DNA of 64,000 bases from Nostoc sp. UHCC 0926 (lineage in GTDB: Bacteria; Cyanobacteriota; Cyanobacteriia; Cyanobacteriales; Nostocaceae), in NCBI RefSeq assembly GCF_028623165.1, contig NZ_CP117768.1, positions 6,554,686 through 6,618,685 on the forward strand. The letters are read 5' to 3'. The notes beneath the pieces are model-generated. The model searched no databases. It was given only the letters and a program-made list of their open reading frames with translations, and was not told the origin of the DNA. The position numbers were made by a program, and so were the translations under genes. This document shows positions 44,967-53,138 of this stretch, in pieces. Within the stretch, counting starts at the first letter, position 1. Each line of letters starts with the position of its first letter.

Positions 44967-45806
44967 ATGACTAATGCAATGTCGCTTGCCAAGCAATTTG
45001 GTGTGATTGAGGAACCGACGCCAGAAATCCAAGCTGAAATTGAACGTTTAAGCCGTCAACCTTACTTAGAACTTGACCAAGTAAAACGTTGTCACGCTTG
45101 GATGTATGAGTTAGTAATCTCTAGAATGACTGGTTTATTGGTAGGAGAATCACGCTGCGGAAAAACGGTCACTTGCAAAGCTTTTGCAAATCTTTATAAC
45201 AAATTACGGCTGACTAAGGGTGAGCGTATGAAGCCTGTAGTTTATATTCAAATTGCCAAAAATTGTGGTTCCAGAGATTTTTTTATTAAAATCCTCAAAG
45301 CTTTAAATAAACCCTCCAATGGAACTATTTCTGACCTGCGAGAACGAACACTGGATAGCCTGACAATACATCAGGTTGAGATGCTTATTATTGATGAGGC
45401 TAATCATCTTAAGTTTGAGACGTTCTCAGATGTACGGCATATTTATGATGATGAGGAGTTAAAGATTTCAGTTCTTCTTGTTGGTACTACAAGTCGCCTT
45501 TTAGCTATAGTTAAGCGCGATGAACAAGTTATTAATCGTTTTCTAGAACAGTTTGAGTTGGACAGATTAGAGGATACTCAATTTAAGCAAATGATTCAAA
45601 TATGGGAACGAGATGTTCTCAGATTGCCAGAAGAATCAAAATTGGCAAGTGGAGATAACCTCAAGATTTTAAAGCAGGCAACCAAGAAATTAATTGGTAG
45701 GTTGGATATGATTCTTCGTAAAGCTGCTATCCGCTCATTACTGAGAGGACAGAAAAAAGTCGATAAAGATGTTTTAAAAGAAGTAATTGCAGCATCGAAA
45801 TTGTGA
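44967..45806 (+). CDS. tnsC: CAST AAA+ ATPase TnsC
   Basis: A 279-residue AAA+ protein that polymerises on DNA and bridges target recognition and TnsB. It shows a Walker A motif GESRCGKT at 60-67, Walker B MLIIDEAN at 139-146, sensor-type VGTTSR near 170, and an Arg-finger-like C-terminal part. The short length is typical of V-K TnsC. Overlap: tniQ starts just after its stop codon (one base gap at 45807). Confidence 0.97.
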   Translation: MTNAMSLAKQFGVIEEPTPEIQAEIERLSRQPYLELDQVKRCHAWMYELVISRMTGLLVGESRCGKTVTCKAFANLYNKLRLTKGERMKPVVYIQIAKNCGSRDFFIKILKALNKPSNGTISDLRERTLDSLTIHQVEMLIIDEANHLKFETFSDVRHIYDDEELKISVLLVGTTSRLLAIVKRDEQVINRFLEQFELDRLEDTQFKQMIQIWERDVLRLPEESKLASGDNLKILKQATKKLIGRLDMILRKAAIRSLLRGQKKVDKDVLKEVIAASKL

Positions 45807-45807
45807 G

Positions 45808-46329
45808 ATGGAAGAAAATATAGATGGAAAAAGACAACTTTGGTTAACCAGAGTCGAGCCTTTTGATGGAGAAAGTATCAGCCATTTTTTAGGTAGATTT
45901 AGACGAGAAAAAGGGAATAAGTTTTCTGCCCCTAGTGGATTAGGTGATGTTGCAGGGCTTGGGGTTGTGTTAGCACGTTGGGAAAAGTTTTACTTTAATC
46001 CCTTCCCAAGTCATCAGGAGTTAGACGCACTAGCAACTGTGGTTGAGCTTAATGCCGAAAGACTACGACAGATGTTGCCTCCAGCAGGTGTGGGAATGAA
46101 GCATAGCCCAATTCGCTTGTGTGGAGCCTGCTATGCTGAGTCAGTTTGCCATAAAATCGAGTGGCAATTCAAAAAGACGGTGGGATGCGATCGCCATCAG
46201 TTACGCTTGTTATCAAAATGCCCTGTCTGTGAAAAACCTTTTCCCATTCCGGCTCTATGGATGGACGGGCAATGCCAGCGATGTTTTACATCTTTTGCAG
46301 AAATGGCAGAATATCAAAAGCCTTACTAA
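45808..46329 (+). CDS. tniQ: CAST target-selection protein TniQ
   Basis: A 173-residue TniQ-family protein, the short V-K form. It opens LWLTRVEPFDGESISHFLGRFRR and has two zinc-knuckle-like regions: LCGACYAESVCHKIEWQF and KCPVCEKPFP...GQCQRCFTSF (paired Cys). In V-K CASTs, TniQ links the Cas12k-RNA complex to the TnsC filament. I chose ATG 45808 (MEENIDGKRQ) over a TTG at 45787 inside tnsC, because the frame before it is unconserved. Confidence 0.95.
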   Translation: MEENIDGKRQLWLTRVEPFDGESISHFLGRFRREKGNKFSAPSGLGDVAGLGVVLARWEKFYFNPFPSHQELDALATVVELNAERLRQMLPPAGVGMKHSPIRLCGACYAESVCHKIEWQFKKTVGCDRHQLRLLSKCPVCEKPFPIPALWMDGQCQRCFTSFAEMAEYQKPY

Positions 46330-46578
46330 GTAAGAAAATTTGTCTTAACACTTTGACAATACAGTACCTCAAACCTAGTTATCAGATTGCGATCACTTAA
46401 ATCAGCCCTCAATTAAGCAACGCCATTTTCTAGGCAACATCAAGCTACCACAGCTAAAAACAGTAAATATACTAGCTACTAACCAGCCTAGTGTCTCTTA
46501 TGGTCATAAGGAGCAATGTTCTACCACAAAACATTAGTGTCTACATTGCCACCCTGCCAAAAAGGAAGACACCGCAAC

Positions 46579-49500
46579 ATGCTTAAACTTGAGGATCTGA
46601 CAAAAGGCACACAAGTACAAGGTATTCTGCCAAACAGTATTGTCACCATCGTCGATGCTCAGTGGCATGGTTCTGATGTTGTGGAATTAACATACAAAGA
46701 TGCTAGCGGCACGTTAGGGAATGAGTTAGTCTTTCGAGACAGAGAACCTACCCTGGAAATAATCACCTCTGGTGGTGCTTGGAGTTTCACTGCTGATGGA
46801 GCTAATTTTCGTCTGGCATCAGAAGCGCACCGCATCCGTCTAGCTTATCTGTTCGACCCCTTGCTAGCCGTTCACACCTCTCTAGTCGAACCCTTACCCC
46901 ACCAAATCACTGCCGTTTACGGGGAAATGTTAACTCGTCAACCTCTGCGTTTTCTCTTAGCAGATGACCCAGGTGCAGGTAAAACTATTATGGCAGGGTT
47001 ACTAATGCGGGAATTGCTCATTCGAGGCGATTTGCATCGTTGCCTTGTGATTTGTCCCGGCAGTTTAGCCCCACAATGGCAAGATGAATTGTCGCAAAAG
47101 TTTCATTTACGCTTTGAAATTCTCACCAATGACCGCATTGAATCAGCAGTGACTGGAAATGCTTTTGCTGAAATGCCGTTGCTGATTGTGCGACTGGACA
47201 AACTCAGCCGTAATCAAGATTTACAAGCAAAGCTAGCGCAGACAGACTGGGATTTGGTTGTTTGTGACGAAGCTCATAAAATGTCAGCTTCGTTTTTTGG
47301 TGGTGAAATTAAAGAGACGAAACGCTACAAACTTGGTAAGTTACTCTCAACTTTAACTAGGCATTTTTTATTAATGTCAGCAACACCACATAACGGCAAA
47401 GAGGAAGACTTCCAGTTGTTTATGGCGTTATTGGATGGAGACAGATTTGAAGGACGCTTCCGCGATGGTGTTCACGTAGCAGATACTTCCGACTTGATGC
47501 GACGATTGGTTAAAGAAGATTTGCTGAAATTTGATGGAAAACCGCTATTTCCAGAACGCCAAGCTAGCACTATAGAATATGAACTATCGGATTTAGAAGC
47601 GGTACTTTATAAGCGAGTTACTGAGTATGTCCGCGAGGAATTTAATCGTGCCGATGCTTTAGAAAATGAAGGGCGCAAAGGTAATGTTGGCTTTGCTTTG
47701 ACTATTTTGCAACGTCGGCTTGCTTCTTCACCAGAAGCTATATATCAATCGCTGCTACGCCGTCGGGAAAGGTTGCAAAAACGGCTGAGGCAAGAAGAAG
47801 TTTTGAGGCGGGGAAATAATGCAATCATCATTGAATTTAAGCAGGTTCTGGATCTGGAAGACTTAGAAGATGATTTAGAGGATATTCCTGGTGAAGAACG
47901 AGAAGCAACAGAACAGGAAGTAGTTGACCTAGCTACAGCATCACGGACGATCGCAGAATTACAAACAGAAATTAAGCTTTTAGAAGAATTAGAGCAACTG
48001 GCACTGCGGGTGCGACGTAGTGGTAAAGATAAAAAATGGGAAGAACTCTCGAATCTGTTGCAAAATGATGCCGAAATGTTCAATGCCCAAGGACATCGGC
48101 GCAAACTCCTGATTTTTACTGAGTACCGGGACACATTAAATTATTTGACAGATAGGATTCGGACGCTACTAGGGCGTAATGAAGCTGTAGTAAATATACA
48201 TGGCGCAATGGGACGCGAAGAACGCCGCAAAGCGCAGGAGGCATTTACCCAAGATATCGAAGTACAAGTCTTAATAGCTACGGATGCTGCGGGTGAAGGG
48301 ATTAACTTGCAAAGGGCGCACCTTATGGTTAATTACGATTTACCTTGGAATCCTAACCGCCTAGAACAGCGTTTCGGGCGAATTCACCGGATTGGACAGA
48401 CGGAAGTATGTCACCTATGGAATTTAGTGGCAAAAGGCACTCGTGAAGGCGATGTCTATTTGGCGCTATTAAAAAAGATAGAGGCAGAGCAGAAGGCACT
48501 GGGAGGTAAAGTATTTGATGTATTAGGAAAAGCGATCGCAGGGGCGGAATTACGAGAGTTATTGATTGAAGCAATTCGCTATGGCGATCAACCAGAGGTG
48601 CGAGACAGACTCAACCAAGTCGTACATGATAAACTCGACCAACAGCGACTACGTGAACTTTTAGAAGAACGGGCTTTAGCACGGGATTCGATGGATATCG
48701 CCAAAGTACAGCAAATTCGGGAAGAAATGGAAAGGGCAGAAGCGCGACGGTTGCAACCTCATTTTATTGCTTCTTTCTTCCTAGAAGCATTTACCCAATT
48801 AGGTGGAACATTGCGTCAACGTGAACCCCAGCGTTACGAAATCAGTCACGTTCCGGCAGTTATTCGCAATCGAGGGCGGCAAATTGGTGTAGGTGAACCG
48901 TTGCTGCTACGCTACGAACGCATCTGCTTTGAAAAAGATTTGATCAGCATTTCTAGTAAACCCCTAGCTGCCTTCATTTGTTCTGGACATTCTCTACTGG
49001 ATGCCACAATTGATCTGACTTTGGAACGACACCGGGATTTGTTGAAACAAGGCACCATATTAATCGATGAAAATGATTTCAGCGAAGGAACCCGTGCCTT
49101 AGTTTATTTAGAACATTCTATACAAGACGCACGGATAAATCTAAATGGCTCTAGGCGTTTAGTATCGCGGCGGATGCAATATGTGGAGATTTGCCCTCAT
49201 CCCCCAACCCCTTCTCCCAAATTGGGAGAAGGGGAGCAATTAGAATTACACCCCTCTCCCAATTTGGGAGAGGGGACGGGGGTGAGGGCGCAAAATGCAG
49301 GTTACGCACCTTACCTCAATTACCGTCCGCTAACAGACGAGGAAAAGGGTTTTGTAGAAAAAATTTTAGAAGAATCTTGGTTGCGAGAAGATTTAGAAGC
49401 AAAAGCCAAGAGTTATGCGATCGCTCACCTGGTTCCCCAACATCTTCAAGAACTCAAGCAACGCAAAGAGGAACTGATTGCTAAGACGATGACAGCAGTA

Positions 49501-50220
49501 AAAGATAGATTAACCAAGGAGATTAATTACTGGGATCATCGGGCTGAAGAACTGAAAATGCAAGAAGAAGCTGGCAAGCCTAATGCCAAAATTAATTCAG
49601 GTAAAGCACGTCAGCGAGCTGATGATTTGCAAGCACGGTTAATGCAACGTTTGGAAGAATTAGAGCAAGAACGTAGATTATCGCCATTACCGCCTGTGGT
49701 GGTTGGGGGTGCGTTGGTAGTTTCAGTAGGCTTGCTGCAACGAATGCAAGGCAAACAACAGGCAACAACGGCGATGTTTGCCAGGGAGACGGAACGGGTA
49801 GAAAAAGCAGCAATGACGGCTGTGATGGAAGTAGAACGCAATTTAGGGTACGAACCAACAGATGTGAGTACCCAGAAGTGCGGCTATGATATTGAGTCAC
49901 GTCCCCTCACCCCCAGCCCCTCTCCCAATTTGGGAGAGGGGAGCCGGAGGCGGGGTGAGGGCTTGCGATTTATTGAGGTGAAAGGGCGAATTACAGGCGC
50001 TAAAACTGTGACAGTGACGAAGAATGAAATTATTACCGCTCTAAACAAGCCAGATAATTTCATTTTGGCATTGGTGCAAGTGCCTGTAGCAGAAAATATG
50101 GAAGGTAATTGTTCTATTCACTACTTACGCCGTCCGTTCCATAAAGAACCAGATTTTGCCGTGACGAGTGTTAATTATGATTGGCTAGAGTTATGGCAAC
50201 AGGGAACTGAACCAATTTAA
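46579..50220 (+). CDS. SNF2/DEAH helicase with C-terminal DUF3883-like domain (defence cargo)
   Basis: A roughly 1213-residue superfamily-2 ATPase. From ATG 46579 (MLKLEDLTKG) it has Walker A DPGAGKT (near 133), the DEAH box VVCDEAHKMS (near 230), SATPHNGKEEDF and the HELICc motif DAAGEGINLQ...QRFGRIHRIGQ (near 590). The C-terminal end (LRFIEVKGRITGAKTVTVTK...) is a DUF3883-like domain. This architecture resembles the DrmD type of class 1 DISARM, which acts with a DUF1156 methyltransferase and DUF499-type ATPase; neither intact methyltransferase nor other drm genes are seen. Two in-frame repeat inserts lie at 49194-49295 and 49896-49965. Whether the gene is functional is unclear. Confidence 0.85.
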   Translation: MLKLEDLTKGTQVQGILPNSIVTIVDAQWHGSDVVELTYKDASGTLGNELVFRDREPTLEIITSGGAWSFTADGANFRLASEAHRIRLAYLFDPLLAVHTSLVEPLPHQITAVYGEMLTRQPLRFLLADDPGAGKTIMAGLLMRELLIRGDLHRCLVICPGSLAPQWQDELSQKFHLRFEILTNDRIESAVTGNAFAEMPLLIVRLDKLSRNQDLQAKLAQTDWDLVVCDEAHKMSASFFGGEIKETKRYKLGKLLSTLTRHFLLMSATPHNGKEEDFQLFMALLDGDRFEGRFRDGVHVADTSDLMRRLVKEDLLKFDGKPLFPERQASTIEYELSDLEAVLYKRVTEYVREEFNRADALENEGRKGNVGFALTILQRRLASSPEAIYQSLLRRRERLQKRLRQEEVLRRGNNAIIIEFKQVLDLEDLEDDLEDIPGEEREATEQEVVDLATASRTIAELQTEIKLLEELEQLALRVRRSGKDKKWEELSNLLQNDAEMFNAQGHRRKLLIFTEYRDTLNYLTDRIRTLLGRNEAVVNIHGAMGREERRKAQEAFTQDIEVQVLIATDAAGEGINLQRAHLMVNYDLPWNPNRLEQRFGRIHRIGQTEVCHLWNLVAKGTREGDVYLALLKKIEAEQKALGGKVFDVLGKAIAGAELRELLIEAIRYGDQPEVRDRLNQVVHDKLDQQRLRELLEERALARDSMDIAKVQQIREEMERAEARRLQPHFIASFFLEAFTQLGGTLRQREPQRYEISHVPAVIRNRGRQIGVGEPLLLRYERICFEKDLISISSKPLAAFICSGHSLLDATIDLTLERHRDLLKQGTILIDENDFSEGTRALVYLEHSIQDARINLNGSRRLVSRRMQYVEICPHPPTPSPKLGEGEQLELHPSPNLGEGTGVRAQNAGYAPYLNYRPLTDEEKGFVEKILEESWLREDLEAKAKSYAIAHLVPQHLQELKQRKEELIAKTMTAVKDRLTKEINYWDHRAEELKMQEEAGKPNAKINSGKARQRADDLQARLMQRLEELEQERRLSPLPPVVVGGALVVSVGLLQRMQGKQQATTAMFARETERVEKAAMTAVMEVERNLGYEPTDVSTQKCGYDIESRPLTPSPSPNLGEGSRRRGEGLRFIEVKGRITGAKTVTVTKNEIITALNKPDNFILALVQVPVAENMEGNCSIHYLRRPFHKEPDFAVTSVNYDWLELWQQGTEPI
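49194..49295. repeat. In-frame dispersed repeat in the helicase gene (first copy)
   Basis: CCCCTCTCCCAATTTGGGAG-type palindromes, present twice here in the CCCTCTCCCAATTTGGGAG arrangement (around 49204-49228 and 49252-49277). They are translated as PSPKLGEGEQL and PSPNLGEGTGV. This is a Nostoc intergenic repeat type sitting inside a coding frame without breaking it. Confidence 0.8.
49896..49965. repeat. In-frame dispersed repeat in the helicase gene (second copy)
   Basis: The same CCCCTCTCCCAATTTGGGAG element (about 49916-49938), translated as PSPSPNLGEGSRRRGEG just before the DUF3883-like domain. The flanks read straight through with no frame shift. Confidence 0.8.
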
Positions 50221-50359
50221 AATAATTATTTACCGTCTTAATGATTACACTATTCATATTTTTTAATCATTCTTCATCCTCCAAGAGTATTCGATTTCAT
50301 CTTCAGTGAGAGTAGATTTTATTGGTTATAATGCTGGTAATCAGTAGGACATAAGCAAA

Positions 50360-50638
50360 ATGTCACCAAAAAGTTTTGATATTGCTGACTTATCTGATAA
50401 TTTAGCTGGTTTATTGTCAGATATCCAAAATCATGTTGAAGTTACCCTAACTCATCAGGGTGTCCCTTTGGCAAAAGTTTTGTCTTTGACTCAACCTAAA
50501 CTTACAGTGACTAAAGCTGATTTAAATGATGCCTTAAAGCCAAGAGTTGCGGGTTTTTGGCAGGGAAAAGTTAAGATAACTGATGATTTTGATGAGACTT
50601 CAGAAGAAGTAATTGCAGCATTTTATGGGGATGAGTAG
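50360..50638 (+). CDS. Phd/YefM-like antitoxin
   Basis: A 92-residue protein with an N-terminal Phd-type fold: FDIADLSDNLAGLLSDIQNHVEVTLTHQGVPLAKVLSL. In the family this domain binds operator DNA, and the acidic C-terminal tail (KITDDFDETSEEVIAAFYG) neutralises a toxin. It overlaps the start of the PIN-domain gene (GTG at 50638), the usual TA arrangement. The partner toxin is broken, so this antitoxin probably remains only as a repressor or relic. Confidence 0.8.
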   Translation: MSPKSFDIADLSDNLAGLLSDIQNHVEVTLTHQGVPLAKVLSLTQPKLTVTKADLNDALKPRVAGFWQGKVKITDDFDETSEEVIAAFYGDE

Positions 50639-51024
50639 TGAGTGTTTTGTTAAATACTCATATTTTGTTGTAGTTTTTAGAAAATGATTCTAAATTGTCA
50701 GATCAGGTACAAGAGGTAATTACTAATCCTGAAAATTTAATTTTCGTCAGTGCGATTAGTGCTTGGGAGATTTCAATTAAACAGTCTTTAGGAAAGTTAA
50801 TTGTTCCTGGTAATTTGGAGGAGGCTTTGCGCTTCAGTCGGTTTGAGGTTTTGTCTATGACATTGGCAGATGGAATAAAGGTTGCTGATTTGCCTCTACA
50901 CCATAAAGATCCTTTTGATAGGATGTTAATTGCTCAAGCTTTGGTAGAAAGTTTAACAATAATTACAGTAGACCAAAAGTTTAAATTTTATGATGTGCTA
51001 TTATTCTCTAATGATTTCGGCTAG
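50638..51024 (+). pseudogene. PIN-domain toxin, inactivated
   Basis: From GTG 50638 the frame reads VSVLLNTHILL, then an in-frame TAG at 50671-50673, then FLENDSKLSDQVQEVITNPENL and a standard VapC-type body (SAISAWEISIKQSLGKL, HHKDPFDRMLIAQALVE, ITVDQKF). In homologues the TAG position is Trp (LLWFLEND) and the Asn in LNTH is the first catalytic Asp (LDTH). Both changes would disable the RNase. A shorter frame from 50695 is not a likely functional protein. Confidence 0.82.
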
Positions 51025-51106
51025 CTCAAATATGCCAAAATTTCAGAACTTTAGCTTTCTCTAGAATAACTGTTACAGGTTTACTTCATTTGCTGATTGT
51101 TTTTTG

Positions 51107-51137
51107 GTGCGTAGGCGTAGCCCGTCGTAGACATCGC
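51107..51137. repeat. Dispersed GCGTAGGCGTAGCCC repeat
   Basis: One copy of the GTGCGTAGGCGTAGCCCGTC...ACATCGC repeat; sister copies lie at 57488-57515 and 57558-57587 inside the same element and in fragments elsewhere in the window. It is intergenic and carries no gene. Confidence 0.75.
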
Positions 51138-51234
51138 AATTTTGTCAGACTAATCGCTCTTAAGTCTGCGTCGTTTATTGGATAGCTAGTTATCCAAGTA
51201 AAAAGGGATGCTTTTGGTGAGAGCAATCACAGGA

Positions 51235-51579
51235 CTAAACTAACTCCTTAGCAGAAATCCTCAGAGGCTCGACTTTGTGCGATCGCTTTCCTTTGGGTGC
51301 TATAAAACGAATCTCGACATCGTAACCTGCACTCCTAGCAAGTTTTGCTAGGGTTTCAATTTTAGGAACCTGTTTCCCAGCAATCCGAGCTAGCTGTGGC
51401 TGTTTAATGCCAACCAACTTAGCAAAATCTCGTTGATTTAAGCCGCTAGCCTTCCTTAAAGCAATAACTTGTTTTGCACACTGGAATTCAGACTCCAAGG
51501 CATCGTATTCAGCCTTTACCTCTGGATCTGCTAAAACCTGATCACGAATAGAATCCCAAGAAATTGTTTTAGAAGTCAT
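51235..51579 (-). CDS. Xre/HigA-type HTH protein, orphan antitoxin-like
   Basis: A 114-residue protein with a central helix-turn-helix: VIALRKASGLNQRDFAKLVGIKQPQLARIAGKQ near residues 37-69, then LAKLARSAGYDVEIRF. This is the HigA/XRE antitoxin architecture with an N-terminal extension (DPEVKAEYDALESEFQ). No RelE/HigB-type toxin is visible upstream on the same strand (51580-51900). So it may be an orphan antitoxin, a solitary regulator, or linked to a lost toxin. Confidence 0.72.
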   Translation of the reverse strand: MTSKTISWDSIRDQVLADPEVKAEYDALESEFQCAKQVIALRKASGLNQRDFAKLVGIKQPQLARIAGKQVPKIETLAKLARSAGYDVEIRFIAPKGKRSHKVEPLRISAKELV

Positions 51580-51900
51580 CGTTTTTTAAACTACAGGCTT
51601 TTAGCTAAAGATAATGTGCGCTCCGAATTATCACTGAACCATCTAGCTAGTATCGTGAATTTTACCTAACTGCATAGAAAATAAGCGAACCTTAAGCTGT
51701 AAGGGTTAATTGCGTAAAATTTATTTAGTGAATGTAGAGTCGTACCCTCCTGGTTAATGTAGTGGTGGTAAGTGGTGAGGCTTGCCTGTCTTTGAAGGTG
51801 TACCAGAGTGAGCCATGCTGCCTAAAAAATTAGTGAGAGAATTTAAATTTAATATAAAATTGTCATTACCTGCGACATTTTGGGATCTCGCACCCCAATA
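51580..51900. other. Intergenic region without recognised gene
   Basis: It contains the promoter of the orphan HTH gene and the region before the regulator/GIY-YIG/GHKL cluster. No structured RNA is obvious. Confidence 0.4.
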
Positions 51901-52077
51901 ATGTATAGAAGAGTTCAGCGGCAGAAAACTAACCAGTTAACCATGTGTCTACTGGAAAGGTCTGGTATTGACTGCACGGCAATGCCAAACATAGTTGGTT
52001 TGATAGCTGAAAACTCTGAAACTCCTTGTGATCGGTGCATACCGTTTACAAATATTGAGTCAAGGAACAAAAAATGA
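51901..52077 (+). CDS. Possible small cysteine-containing ORF upstream of the sigma-like gene
   Basis: A 58-codon frame (MYRRVQRQKTNQLTMCLLER...) with a CDRC pair near the C-terminus; its stop overlaps the next gene's start (ATGA). The upstream ribosome site is weak and there is no known domain. It is kept as a candidate because overlapping stop/start pairs recur in this cluster. Confidence 0.28.
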   Translation: MYRRVQRQKTNQLTMCLLERSGIDCTAMPNIVGLIAENSETPCDRCIPFTNIESRNKK

Positions 52078-52586
52078 AAAAAAACCATTTGGGTGTGAGT
52101 AGGCTCTCATTCGAGAGTGCTAGTGCCATAACTCTTCTTCACAATCGGCTAAAAAAAGCACGTAATACTTTTGAAGAGCATTTAATTGAGCGAGCACTCG
52201 ATATTGTAGCTAAAAAGCCGACTCGAAATATTAAACCAGCTTATATCGCACGTAATGCTCTTTCTGACGCTAGAAAACTTTTAAATAGTCGTCATGAAAT
52301 TGTTCGGTTTGTAAATTTAGTAAATCAGGATGGTGCTAATCAAGCCATATCGGTTGAGCCAGCAGATATTAAATCTACAAGCCAAATTAAAGTCACAGAA
52401 ATTCTTGATTGGATTGTCAACGAACCAAGCCTCAATAGTAGGGATCGCTCTCTCCTTATTTATGTTGCTCAAGGTGAGGATGCTAGAGAAATTGCAGCAC
52501 ATATGGATTTATGTGTGAAAGCAGTTCGTAAAAATATCTCTCGCGCACGAGCACGCGCTCGTATAGCGTGGAAGGAACTCGGATAA
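52074..52586 (+). CDS. Sigma-like / HTH regulatory protein
   Basis: A 170-residue protein whose C-terminal half looks like a sigma-70 region 4: SLNSRDRSLLIYVAQGEDAR then EIAAHMDLCVKAVRKNISRARARAR. A helix-turn-helix core is visible near residues 137-157. The N-terminal part (about 1-95) resembles neither region 2 nor a known domain. It is probably a positive or specialised regulator of the two genes that follow: its TAA overlaps the ATG of the GIY-YIG gene, showing translational coupling. Confidence 0.6.
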   Translation: MKKNHLGVSRLSFESASAITLLHNRLKKARNTFEEHLIERALDIVAKKPTRNIKPAYIARNALSDARKLLNSRHEIVRFVNLVNQDGANQAISVEPADIKSTSQIKVTEILDWIVNEPSLNSRDRSLLIYVAQGEDAREIAAHMDLCVKAVRKNISRARARARIAWKELG

Positions 52587-52960
52587 TGCCTGCTGTCTCG
52601 CGTCTTATTCGCCTTACCCCTTGGGCTATCCGTGCTCTTATTCCGCAAGGTGTTATTGGCGTATATACTCTTTTCAACAATAATAAACCCGTGTATGTTG
52701 GTCGCTCTGACTTTAACGTTCAAGCACGTCTGCTCGTTCATGCATCTAATAAAAGAGCCAAATACTTCCAACTTGAAGTCTTCGATACTCCAGCGCAGGC
52801 GTTTATTTATGAGTGTGCTGGCTTCCATGCATGGCAAGAATATCTGTATAACCGGATTCACCCTGATTCCCCAAATGGGGTTAACATGGTTTGCCCATTT
52901 TGCCTGAAAAACTTTGAAGATAGTCGATTGGCTCGCTTTGTTTATGTTAATGGTTTCTAA
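52586..52960 (+). CDS. GIY-YIG nuclease-like protein with C-terminal Cys pair
   Basis: A 124-residue protein. IGVYTLFNNNKPVYVGRSDF (residues about 24-43) matches the GIY...YVG motif pair; downstream QARLLVHASN and FIYECAGFH supply the Arg/Glu-like positions. The tail MVCPFCLKNFEDS carries a CxxC pair. It fits a small stand-alone GIY-YIG endonuclease of the accessory type. Start ATG overlaps the regulator's stop. The GHKL ATPase gene follows after 178 bases. Confidence 0.72.
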   Translation: MPAVSRLIRLTPWAIRALIPQGVIGVYTLFNNNKPVYVGRSDFNVQARLLVHASNKRAKYFQLEVFDTPAQAFIYECAGFHAWQEYLYNRIHPDSPNGVNMVCPFCLKNFEDSRLARFVYVNGF

Positions 52961-53138
52961 GAGCAACGAAATGAAGACATACACAAAGGCAGTAAGTGGC
53001 ATTGTTGGAAAAGTCTTAGTGCACAACTAATTTTGTTTACTAAAAACCACACTCAACACAGTTAAACAACTTTCAGTGAAAGACAACACAAAAATAGCCT
53101 AAACTCCACTCTTGCACCTTCTTTAAGGAGAAAAAAGT

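Noticed and set aside
46330..46578. A TnsA or TnsD gene near tniQ
   Set aside because: The space between tniQ and the helicase is too short, and type V-K elements lack TnsA.
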